The notes beneath the pieces were generated by a model. The model searched no databases and was not told the DNA's origin. It worked only from the letters and a program-made list of their open reading frames with translations. A stretch of DNA of 64,000 bases from Phycisphaerales bacterium (GTDB lineage Bacteria > Planctomycetota > Phycisphaerae > Phycisphaerales > UBA1924), in NCBI GenBank assembly GCA_020853975.1, contig JADYXW010000041.1, positions 30,541-94,540 of the forward strand, in the 5' to 3' direction. This document shows positions 10,128 to 18,567 of the stretch, one piece after another (the stretch's first letter is position 1; each line of letters starts with the position of its first letter). Position numbers and translations under genes: made by a program.

Positions 10128-12260
10128 ATGCCCACCGACCTCTCGAAAATTCGCAACATCGGCATCTGCGCCCACATCGACGCCGGCAAGACCACCGTGT
10201 CCGAGCGCATCCTGTACTACACCGGCAAGAACTACAAGATCGGCGAGGTGCACGAGGGCACCGCGACGATGGACTTCCTGCAGGACGAGCAGGAGCGGGG
10301 CATTACGATCCAGTCCGCCGCGACGACCTGCCCGTGGACGCGGCACGGCGATGAGTACAAGATCAACCTGATCGACACACCCGGCCACGTGGACTTCACC
10401 ATCGAGGTGGAGCGTTCGCTCCGCGTGCTCGACGGCGCCGTCGCGGTGTTCGACGGCAAGGAAGGCGTGGAGGCGCAGTCCGAGACCGTGTGGCGCCAGG
10501 CCGACCGCTACCGGGTGCCCCGCATCTGCTTCATCAACAAGATGGACAAGGTCGGCGCGTCCTTTGAGTTCTCCTTCGGCACGATCAAGAGCCGCCTGGG
10601 TGCCAACGGCATCCCGATCCAGTACCCGGTGGGCACGGGACATGCCTTCAGCGCCATCATCGACCTCGTGAAGATGAGGGCGTTCTTCTTCGAGGGCGAG
10701 AAGGGCGAGACGATGGTCGAGAAGGCCATCCCCGACGCCGAGATCGAGACCGCCAAGCAGTGGCGTCACGACATGATCGAAAAGATCTCCGAGCTCGACG
10801 ACGATCTCATGGGCATGTACCTCGAGGGCAAGGAGCCCAGCAACGAGCAGCTCGTCGCGACCCTCCGCAGGGCGACCGTCGAGCGCCGCTGCTACCCCGT
10901 GATGTGCGGCGCAGCGCTGCGGAACATGGGCGTGCAGCTCCTGCTGGACGCTGTCATCGACTACCTCCCCTCGCCGAACGAGAAGCCGGAGGTCGAGGGC
11001 ACCGATCCCCGCGACAAGGAAGTGAAGATGACCCGCCCGCACGACAAGGAAGCCCCCTTCTCGGCGCTGGTGTTCAAGGTCGTCTCCGACACGCACGGCG
11101 ATCTCACCTACGTGCGCGTCTACTCGGGCACGCTCACAAAGGGCACGCGCCTGCTCAACCCCGGCAACAACAAGAAGGAGAACGCCAGTCGCATCTTCGA
11201 GATGCACGCCCAGAATCGAATCCCGCTGGAAGAGGTCAGTGCGGGCAACATCGTCGCGGTGGTCGGCATCAAGGACTCGTACACGGGCGACACCCTGTGC
11301 GACCCGGACAAGCCGATCATCCTCGAGCGGATGCACTTCCCCGAGCCCGTGATCAGCATGTCGATCGAGCCCAAGGGCTCGGACGACAAGCGCCGCCTGT
11401 CCGACGCGCTCGCAACCATCCGGCGCGAGGACCCCTCGTTCCGATACTCATACGACGACGAGACCGGCCAGACCATCATCTCGGGCATGGGCGAGCTGCA
11501 CCTGGACATCATCCGCACCAAGATCGTGCGCGACATGAAGATCAACGTCGAGGTCGGCAAGCCCAAGGTCTCCTACCGCGAGACGATCACCAAGAAGGCC
11601 GAGTACGTCCGCGGGCTGCACAAGAAGCAGTCGGGCGGCCGGGGCCAGTTCGGCGACGTCATCATCCACCTCGAACCCTTCACCGCGGAGCAGGCCGCGG
11701 CCGAGGAGCTGGACTTCGAGGACAACATCGCGGTCGAGAACGCCATCGTGGGAGGCTCGATCCCCAAGGAGTTCATCAAGCCCGCGATGGACGGCATCCG
11801 CCAGACCGCCAAGACCGGCGTCAAGTTCGGCTACCCCATGATCAACATCAAGGTCACGATCGTCGACGGCTCGTCGCACGACGTTGACTCCTCACAGGTC
11901 GCCTTCGAGCTCGCTGGCCGTCTCGCGCTCATCGCGGCGGCTGACCAGGCCGGCCCCGTCCTCCTCGAGCCCATCATGAAGGTCGTCGTGACCGTGCCCG
12001 ATGAGTACCTGGGCAACATCACGGGCGACATCTCCTCTCGTCGCGGCATGATCGTCAACACCGACGACCGTGGCGTCGTGAAGATGGTCAACGCCGAGAT
12101 CCCGCTCTCCGAGCTCTTCGGCTACACCACCGATATCCGCGGCATGTCCCAGGGCCGGGCCAGCGCGACCATGGAGTTCCTCGAGTACCGCCAGATGCCC
12201 AACAGCATGATGAAGGAAGTGCTGGAGGCTCAGGCGGGCGGCGGCAAAGACAAGAAGTAA
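10128..12260 (+). CDS. fusA: Translation elongation factor G
   Basis: IRNIGICAHIDAGKTTVSERILYYTG; DEQERGITIQSAATT; INLIDTPGHVDFTIEVERSLRVLDGAV. Confidence 0.97.
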   Translation: MPTDLSKIRNIGICAHIDAGKTTVSERILYYTGKNYKIGEVHEGTATMDFLQDEQERGITIQSAATTCPWTRHGDEYKINLIDTPGHVDFTIEVERSLRVLDGAVAVFDGKEGVEAQSETVWRQADRYRVPRICFINKMDKVGASFEFSFGTIKSRLGANGIPIQYPVGTGHAFSAIIDLVKMRAFFFEGEKGETMVEKAIPDAEIETAKQWRHDMIEKISELDDDLMGMYLEGKEPSNEQLVATLRRATVERRCYPVMCGAALRNMGVQLLLDAVIDYLPSPNEKPEVEGTDPRDKEVKMTRPHDKEAPFSALVFKVVSDTHGDLTYVRVYSGTLTKGTRLLNPGNNKKENASRIFEMHAQNRIPLEEVSAGNIVAVVGIKDSYTGDTLCDPDKPIILERMHFPEPVISMSIEPKGSDDKRRLSDALATIRREDPSFRYSYDDETGQTIISGMGELHLDIIRTKIVRDMKINVEVGKPKVSYRETITKKAEYVRGLHKKQSGGRGQFGDVIIHLEPFTAEQAAAEELDFEDNIAVENAIVGGSIPKEFIKPAMDGIRQTAKTGVKFGYPMINIKVTIVDGSSHDVDSSQVAFELAGRLALIAAADQAGPVLLEPIMKVVVTVPDEYLGNITGDISSRRGMIVNTDDRGVVKMVNAEIPLSELFGYTTDIRGMSQGRASATMEFLEYRQMPNSMMKEVLEAQAGGGKDKK

Positions 12261-12288
12261 GCACCTCAGGGAATGTCTCGCCACGCCA

Positions 12289-12315
12289 CGCCCCGGGCCT
12301 TCCCGGGGCGTTTTT
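12289..12315 (+). terminator. Rho-independent terminator downstream of fusA
   Basis: CGCCCCGG-GCCTT-CCGGGGCG hairpin followed by TTTTT. Confidence 0.85.
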
Positions 12316-12340
12316 CATGCGGCGCGAGCGGACAACTGGT

Positions 12341-13243
12341 CTACCGCGGGGCCTCCCAGGGTGTGCCGGGCTTGTAGCCCACCAGTGAGTACAACTCCTG
12401 ACGGGTCTGCATCTGGGGCAGCAGGTCCTCCGCTGTCCCGGTCCGGTGCAGTTCTTCCAACGCCCGGGCCACGGCGCCCATCGCAACACGGAGCATCGTC
12501 ACCGGATAGATCACGATCGAGTAGCCCATGGACTCGAAGCGCTCTAGCGGGAGCATGGGCGTCTTACCAAACTCCGTCATGTTTGCGAGGAGGAAAGGGC
12601 CGCCCTCGGGCGCCGGGCCGGACAGGCCCCTCATGGCCCGCGCAAAGGTCTCGAACTCGGCCTCGGAGACGAGCCCCTCGGGGAAGATCATGTCGGCCCC
12701 GGCACGCACATACGCGGCGGCCCGGTCGATCGCCGCCTCCAGGCCATCGACGCCTCTGGCGTCGGTCCGCGCACAGATGACGAACGCCCCGCCGCTGCAG
12801 TCCCTGGAAGCCTTCGCGGCCCACTGCACCTTCTCGATCATGTGGTCGGTGGGGACCAGTTCCTTTCCGTCCAGATGCCCGCAGCGCTTTGGGAACCTTT
12901 GATCCTCGATATGCAGGCCAGCGGCCCCCGCCCGTGCGTAGTCCAGCACCGTCCGGCGGACCATCTCCGCCTCGCCAAAGCCCGTGTCCGCGTCCGCGAG
13001 CACCGGCAAGCCGGACGCGTCCGCGACCTCGCGGATGCAGCGGCAGAAGTGCTCAAGGCCAAGCAGGCCCACGTCGGGAACGCCCGCGCTCACGCTGGTC
13101 GCGGCGCCGGAGACGTAGCACGCCTGGAATCCTGCGCGCGCGACCGCCATGGCGCAGAGTGCGTTGAACGCGCCCGGCGCCGCAACGCAGCCGAGGCTCA
13201 TGGCGGCGCGCAACCTCGTGCCGGGATGTGTCGTGATCGTCAT
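12341..13243 (-). CDS. Isocitrate lyase/PEP mutase family protein, methylisocitrate lyase-like
   Basis: GAFNALCAMAVARAGFQACYVSGAATSVSAGVPDVGLLG...HIEDQRFPKRCGHLDGKELV (KRCGH signature). Confidence 0.85.
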   Translation of the reverse strand: MTITTHPGTRLRAAMSLGCVAAPGAFNALCAMAVARAGFQACYVSGAATSVSAGVPDVGLLGLEHFCRCIREVADASGLPVLADADTGFGEAEMVRRTVLDYARAGAAGLHIEDQRFPKRCGHLDGKELVPTDHMIEKVQWAAKASRDCSGGAFVICARTDARGVDGLEAAIDRAAAYVRAGADMIFPEGLVSEAEFETFARAMRGLSGPAPEGGPFLLANMTEFGKTPMLPLERFESMGYSIVIYPVTMLRVAMGAVARALEELHRTGTAEDLLPQMQTRQELYSLVGYKPGTPWEAPR

Positions 13244-13272
13244 GGGCCCATCGTACGCGCCAGGTGCGGAAC

Positions 13273-13926
13273 CTACAGCCCTGCGGCGGCCAGCCACTCG
13301 GAGGGTCGCTGCTCGAGCGCGATTGCGATCGAGAGCAGGGACTCCAGGCTCGCGAGGTGCGCCCCTCGCTCGATCGAACTGAGCTGGCTCACGCTGACCT
13401 CCGACGCCTCCGACAGCTCCTTCAGCGTCCAGCCCCGCTGGGTGCGGGCGATGCGGATCTGTCGCCCCAGCTCGACCCTTAGCCGGTCCACGGGTCGCCT
13501 TCCGAGCCCGAGCTTCGCGACGGCCTGCGCGAGTGTCGCCCGCAGAACCTCGATCGAGAAAGGCTTGGCGATGTAGTCGAAGGCCTCCTGCTTGAAGGTC
13601 TGGCGCATGCCCTCCAGGGACGGGTATCCGGTGACGACCACCACCGCCAGCCTGGGCCAGCGCTGGCGGAGCTCGGCGAGCACTTCCTCACCGGAAGCCC
13701 TTCCCATCTTCACGTCCAGCAGAACGATGTCCGGCGGGTGGTCTCGGCAGGCCTCGAAGAGCTCCTGGGGGGTCGCCACGGCGCGAATCTCATGCCCCTC
13801 CGGCTCCAGGAGGGCGACGAGGAACTGCCTGAAGTCCTCGTCATCATCCAACGCGAGGATGGAAAGTGGCGGGGTGCGCTCGTGCTGCTGGGCGTCGGCC
13901 GGAGAGATCGTCGCGGGAGGGTTCAT
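13273..13926 (-). CDS. Response regulator: receiver domain fused to Cro/C1-type (XRE) HTH
   Basis: ILALDDDEDFRQFL...IVLLDVKMG...VVVTGY...DYIAKPF receiver. C-terminal LGRQIRIARTQRGWTLKELSEASEVSVSQLSSIERGAHLASLESLLSIAIAL. Confidence 0.88.
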   Translation of the reverse strand: MNPPATISPADAQQHERTPPLSILALDDDEDFRQFLVALLEPEGHEIRAVATPQELFEACRDHPPDIVLLDVKMGRASGEEVLAELRQRWPRLAVVVVTGYPSLEGMRQTFKQEAFDYIAKPFSIEVLRATLAQAVAKLGLGRRPVDRLRVELGRQIRIARTQRGWTLKELSEASEVSVSQLSSIERGAHLASLESLLSIAIALEQRPSEWLAAAGL

Positions 13927-13976
13927 GTCTGCTGGGCTCCTGGCTGCGCAGACTCTACCGCGCCCGCCCTGTCCGG

Positions 13977-15554
13977 CTAGCCCGCCTTGGGCAGCAGCAC
14001 CTCGAAAACCGCGCCCGGGGCGTCGGTGCGGTTGCTTCCGAGGAGCAGGCCGGAGTGTTCCCGCACGATGCCTTCGGCGACCGCAAGCCCGAGCCCGGTG
14101 CCCCGCGAGTCCAGGCGTGTCGTCGCGAAAGGCTCAAAGAGCCGGGGGAGCACCGCCGCCGCAATCCCCGGGCCATTATCGCGCACGCTGATGCTCACCC
14201 AGTCCGTGCCCTCGCGGGGCACTATCCGGGCCTCGACGACGACGCAGGCCCCGGGAGACGCCGGGGGCGGCCCGAACGCGTCCACCGCGTTTCGGATCAG
14301 GTTCACGAATACCTGAACCATGCGTGCGGCGTCGCACTCCACGATGACCGCCTCGTCCACCTCGTTGCTGACCGCGACGCGAGACGCCTCACGGTCAAGC
14401 GCCACAAGCGTCGCGGCCTCCTGCACCACGCCCCGGATGGCGGCGGGGCGGCTGGAGGGCGGGCGGACTCTCGCGTAGTCGAGCAGTCCCTCGGAAAGCC
14501 GCTCGAGCCTGCCGACCACGCGGAGCATGAGCGCCGCCTCCGAGGGGCTCGGGCTTGCTCCGGGCTGCGTACCAAGCCGCTCCACGAGCCCCTTGAGCAC
14601 CGCCAGGGGCGTGTTGAGCTCGTGAGCGATACCGGCGGACATCATTCCCAGGCTGGCGAGACGGTCCGCGTCCGCGAGATTGCGTTGGGTCGCTTCGAGC
14701 AGATGGTTCTTCCGCCTCAGGTCCGTCGCGACGGCTTCGAGCTGCCCCAGCGCATCGGCCAGCGCGGCCTCGTGCCGCCGGAGTTGCTCGACCGTCTGGT
14801 TCCGTGAGCGCATGATGTCGCCCAGCTCGTCGGAGGGAATGGCGTGCTCCGGGATGAGTTCCTCGCCGGCGCCGCCCGCGACGGCAAGGTCTGCGGCGTA
14901 CATCTGCCGAATGGGTTCGTAGACGTTTTGGGGCAGCACAAACACCTCGAGGGCGACCACCACCGCCGCGTACGCCGCCAGCAGTGCCGCGACCACGAAC
15001 AGATAGAGCCTGGTGACCGCCGCCCGGACGGCCGGGAGTTGCAGGGTCAGCATTGCCATTCCCCGCCCGGGCACCCACATGATGGCCCCGCCTCCCCCGG
15101 CCTCAGACGCCGCCGGCACCGCGGAGCCGGGTCGGGCCGAGGCGTCGGACCACTCCTGAGGCCCGAGTCCCAGTTCTCGCTGGTCGCCCATTCGCAGGCC
15201 CGCGCCGGGGAGCGTGGGGAAGGTGTCGGCGCGGGCCAGTTCCGGCGCCAGCAGGTCGAGCATCGCCACAGCCTGAGAGGACTCTGCCCGCTTGACGATC
15301 TCGCCAAGGGCGGGGCGGAGCGCCACCAGCAGGATCGCAGCGAGCACAAGCGAGAACACCGTGTGCAGGACTACCAGCTTCTTGCGGATGCGCATCCGTG
15401 TCAGCAGACCGCGTCCGAGTGGCGCTCGGAGCAGCGCACGCAGCGGCCTCCGGTCAAAGAAGCCCGGTTCGGGCTCCGGCGATTCGCGGGACGGCGTGCG
15501 GCTCGTGGAGGGTGGCTCGGGCAAGTCGGGCTCCGTGAGGCTCCCTAGAATCAC
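13977..15554 (-). CDS. Membrane sensor histidine kinase
   Basis: N-terminal TM region, DRLASLGMMSAGIAHELNTPLAVLKGLVERL DHp box, NLIRNAVDAFG, SVRDNGPGIAAAVLPRLFEPFATTRLDSRGTGLGLAVAEGIV. Start uncertain (15554 GTG or 15395 ATG). Confidence 0.85.
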   Translation of the reverse strand: MILGSLTEPDLPEPPSTSRTPSRESPEPEPGFFDRRPLRALLRAPLGRGLLTRMRIRKKLVVLHTVFSLVLAAILLVALRPALGEIVKRAESSQAVAMLDLLAPELARADTFPTLPGAGLRMGDQRELGLGPQEWSDASARPGSAVPAASEAGGGGAIMWVPGRGMAMLTLQLPAVRAAVTRLYLFVVAALLAAYAAVVVALEVFVLPQNVYEPIRQMYAADLAVAGGAGEELIPEHAIPSDELGDIMRSRNQTVEQLRRHEAALADALGQLEAVATDLRRKNHLLEATQRNLADADRLASLGMMSAGIAHELNTPLAVLKGLVERLGTQPGASPSPSEAALMLRVVGRLERLSEGLLDYARVRPPSSRPAAIRGVVQEAATLVALDREASRVAVSNEVDEAVIVECDAARMVQVFVNLIRNAVDAFGPPPASPGACVVVEARIVPREGTDWVSISVRDNGPGIAAAVLPRLFEPFATTRLDSRGTGLGLAVAEGIVREHSGLLLGSNRTDAPGAVFEVLLPKAG

Positions 15555-15556
15555 GC

Positions 15557-16990
15557 GTGAAACCCAACAGAGCATTGTCAGCCGCCACCCCACGGAGGGC
15601 AAGGTCATCGCGTCCCTCCGATTCGGCCCGTGACCGGGTGGTGTGGGCGCTCTCTCGCCAGGCGGAGCGGTGGCCCGAACTCGACACCACGCCCGTCAAC
15701 TCGGAGGGGCTCCCGCCCCGCGACGCGGCCTTTGCGCACGCGATCTACGACGCGGCCCTCCGCCGCTGGATAACTCTGGAATGGGTCCTGAACCGTCACC
15801 TCAGGCAGCCCCTTTCCGGGATGAAGCCGGGGGCGCGGGCGGTGCTGATAGGCGGGGCGGCCCAGATGCTCCTGCTCGACCGCGTCCCGGTTCACGCCGC
15901 GATCAACGAATCCGTCGAGTGGGCCAAGCGGCACCTCTCCGGCAGCCTCGCGGGCATGGTGAACGGCGTGCTGCGCAATGTGTGGCGCGACATCCTGACG
16001 CAGACCAGCGACGACCGCCTGCACTCCCCGACACGGAGGGCAGAGTGGACCGGGTCGAGGTTCGAGATTCCGCTCCCCGACGGCGGTTGCCGCGTGCTGC
16101 GGGAGCCCGTGCTCCCGGAAGACCCGCACGAGCGTCTGCGCGTCGTGACCAGTTGCCCTCAGGGTCTGTACGAGCACTGGCTGAGTTCGCACGGCGAAGC
16201 GACCGCGAGAGCGCAGGCGATCCACCTTCTGGCCACGCCCCCCACGGTCATCAACATCGCCCACCGCCGAGGAACGTTGCCGGAACAACTGGAGGCTCTG
16301 AGCGTCCCCCACAGCCAGCGGGGCAGCCGCGTGTGGACCGGGCCGCGCAGCGAGCTTTCTTCGCTGCTCGCCCGAAACTCCGACCTCTGGGTGCAGGACT
16401 CGTCCTCCGCGGCGTGCGTGCTCGGGCTGGCGGAGTTCGTTCAGGCTGCACGGGGCGGCAAGGTCGTTGACCTGTGCGCGGGCCAGGGCACCAAGACCCG
16501 CCAACTCGCCGCCATCTTTGGCGAGTCCTCGATCATCGCGTCCGACCCGGACGAGCCGAGACTGCAGACGCTCAGGCATGTCGCGGCGGGGCTCGCGAAC
16601 CTCCGCGTCGTAGAGGCGGCGCAGGTCTCTTCCGAGGGCGCCGGGGCCGCGCTCGTGCTCGCGGATGTGCCCTGCTCGAACAGCGGGGTGCTGGCACGCC
16701 GGGTCGAGGCCCGGTACCGCTGGAGCCTCTCGCAAATGGAACGCCTGGTCGCGATCCAGCGAGAGATCCTCGCGGCCGCCGCGTCGATGGTCGCGCCGGG
16801 GGGGCTGGTCGTCTACTCCACGTGCAGCATCGAGCGGGAGGAAAACCAGCAGCAGGCGGCGTGGGCCGCGGGGCTCGGCCTGGAACTGGTTCGAGAACGT
16901 GCGACGCTTCCCGAGGGCGTTCCCGGCGGGCCGGACACCTCCTACCGCGACGGGGCGTACTGCGCCGTGCTGCGGCGCACGAGGCCCTGA
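15557..16990 (+). CDS. rsmB: 16S rRNA (cytosine(967)-C(5))-methyltransferase family (NusB-like + NOL1/NOP2/Sun domain)
   Basis: NusB-like N-terminus plus VVDLCAGQGTKTRQLAAI; LADVPCSNSGVLARRVEARYRW; GLVVYSTCSIEREENQQ. Confidence 0.85.
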   Translation: MKPNRALSAATPRRARSSRPSDSARDRVVWALSRQAERWPELDTTPVNSEGLPPRDAAFAHAIYDAALRRWITLEWVLNRHLRQPLSGMKPGARAVLIGGAAQMLLLDRVPVHAAINESVEWAKRHLSGSLAGMVNGVLRNVWRDILTQTSDDRLHSPTRRAEWTGSRFEIPLPDGGCRVLREPVLPEDPHERLRVVTSCPQGLYEHWLSSHGEATARAQAIHLLATPPTVINIAHRRGTLPEQLEALSVPHSQRGSRVWTGPRSELSSLLARNSDLWVQDSSSAACVLGLAEFVQAARGGKVVDLCAGQGTKTRQLAAIFGESSIIASDPDEPRLQTLRHVAAGLANLRVVEAAQVSSEGAGAALVLADVPCSNSGVLARRVEARYRWSLSQMERLVAIQREILAAAASMVAPGGLVVYSTCSIEREENQQQAAWAAGLGLELVRERATLPEGVPGGPDTSYRDGAYCAVLRRTRP

Positions 16991-17068
16991 CCTGTCTTTC
17001 CGGCCCATGGTGCCCGGAATCGGACCGGGGTACACTCAGGGCCCGCACGATCGCTGGAGCGTCGCCGC

Positions 17069-17530
17069 ATGAACCTGCTGGATATTCTGCAACCGACCTG
17101 TGTCCGGTCCCCGCTCCAGGCGGCGGACAAGAAGGGCGTGATCGACGAGCTGGTCGACCTGCTGGTCGCCTCTGGTCGCGTCACGGACGGCAAGGCGCTG
17201 AAAGACGCGGTCTGGACGCGCGAACAGATGCGGACCACCGGCATCGGGTCGGGCCTGGCGATCCCGCACGGTAAGTGCGCGGGGATGCAAGGCCTTGCGA
17301 TGGCCATCGGCAAACCCGCGAAGCCCCTGGACTTTGAGGCGATTGACAGCAAGCCGGTGCAGCTCGTCGTGCTGCTGGCGAGCCCTCCGGACCGGGCCAG
17401 TGATCACATCCAGGCCCTGGCCAAGATCAGCCGGCTGATGACGATGGATCAGTTCCGCAACCAGATCTACGCCGCCGGCTCGGCGGAAGAGATCTACTCG
17501 CTCCTGGCCACTCAGGAGGGCCCCCGGTGA
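17069..17530 (+). CDS. PTS EIIA (fructose/nitrogen type) domain protein
   Basis: MNLLDILQPTCVRSPLQAADKKGVIDELVDLL...TTGIGSGLAIPHGKCAGM. Active-site His in AIPHGK. Confidence 0.87.
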   Translation: MNLLDILQPTCVRSPLQAADKKGVIDELVDLLVASGRVTDGKALKDAVWTREQMRTTGIGSGLAIPHGKCAGMQGLAMAIGKPAKPLDFEAIDSKPVQLVVLLASPPDRASDHIQALAKISRLMTMDQFRNQIYAAGSAEEIYSLLATQEGPR

Positions 17531-18450
17531 ACCGGGGGCAGCCCGCGCCGGGTCTCTTTCCGACCGGGATGTTCGAAGAGCAGCTCAGAGCCTGTGTCAC
17601 ATGGCCGGGCGCGCCCGCGTCGCTCGTCACGGCTGCGGAGTACGCGCTGCTGGCGGGTGGCAAGCGGCTGAGACCCGCCCTTGCGTGGCACGCCTGCGTC
17701 GCAGCGGGTGGTGAAGGCCCGGCAAGCCTGCTCCCGGGCGCCGCGGTCGAGATGGTGCACGCGTTCTCCCTCGTACACGACGACCTGCCAGCCATCGACA
17801 ACGACGATATCAGACGAGGCCGCCCGACACTGCATCGGCACGCGGGAGAGGCCATGGCCATCCTGGCGGGCGATGCGCTGCTCGCGGGCGCGTTTGATTG
17901 CCTGCTTCGCTGGCCCGCTTCCTGGCGTGAGCCCGGCACCAGCGCCGAGACCGCAACCCTGCGACTCTCGCTCCTCGAAGACCTCTCCCGCGCGACCGCG
18001 GCCATGATCCAGGGCCAGGTGTGGGACACGATGGGAGGCCTGCCCGAGGGACTCTCTCCCACTGAGAGGCTGAAGCTCATCCACTCCAACAAGACGGGGG
18101 CCCTGCTCGCGGCCGCGTGCCGCATGGGCGCCCGCGTGGCCTGCGGCGGAGGGGTGACGCCGGCGGCCACCCTGAACGCGATCGGGAAGTTTGGAGAGAC
18201 GATCGGTCTGATGTTCCAAGTCGTGGACGACCTGATCGATGCAACCCAGACCCCGGACCACGCGGGGAAGCGCACCGGCAAGGACGAGGCGGCGGGGAAA
18301 CTCACGTACCCGGGGGTGCTCGGGATCGAGCCAACCCGTGCGGAGATCGGGCGGCTGCGAGCGGAGGCCTTCGACGCCATCTCGCCCTTGGGTTCTCGCG
18401 CCGAGGGTCTGAGAAGCATGGTTGACTACTTCGCCGAGCGAACGAAATGA
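17527..18450 (+). CDS. Polyprenyl (farnesyl/geranylgeranyl) diphosphate synthase
   Basis: LLAGGKRLRPAL; LVHDDLPAIDNDDIRRGRPT (DDxxD region); VVDDLID. Confidence 0.92.
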   Translation: MNRGQPAPGLFPTGMFEEQLRACVTWPGAPASLVTAAEYALLAGGKRLRPALAWHACVAAGGEGPASLLPGAAVEMVHAFSLVHDDLPAIDNDDIRRGRPTLHRHAGEAMAILAGDALLAGAFDCLLRWPASWREPGTSAETATLRLSLLEDLSRATAAMIQGQVWDTMGGLPEGLSPTERLKLIHSNKTGALLAAACRMGARVACGGGVTPAATLNAIGKFGETIGLMFQVVDDLIDATQTPDHAGKRTGKDEAAGKLTYPGVLGIEPTRAEIGRLRAEAFDAISPLGSRAEGLRSMVDYFAERTK

Positions 18451-18474
18451 GTGAACAGGGCGTATCTCCTGGCG

Positions 18475-18503
18475 TTGCCCGGGCGGGCCGAGCCTGCTAG
18501 GAT
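18475..18503 (+). promoter_or_regulatory. Candidate promoter for dxs
   Basis: TTGCCC (18475-18480), 17-nt spacer, TAGGAT (18498-18503), about 65 nt upstream of the dxs ATG. Confidence 0.35.
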
Positions 18504-18522
18504 TTTCAAGAATCTTTGAAAA
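18503..18522. repeat. AT-rich inverted repeat in the dxs upstream region
   Basis: TTTTCAA-GAATCT-TTGAAAA, 7-bp perfect arms, in an otherwise GC-rich sequence. Confidence 0.6.
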
Positions 18523-18567
18523 CTCTCGACCTGCTGCTCCGCCCGTCGATAGGGACCCGACTCCAGA

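Noticed and set aside
10008-11336. 442-aa minus-strand ORF over fusA
   Set aside because: Antisense shadow of highly conserved EF-G codons.
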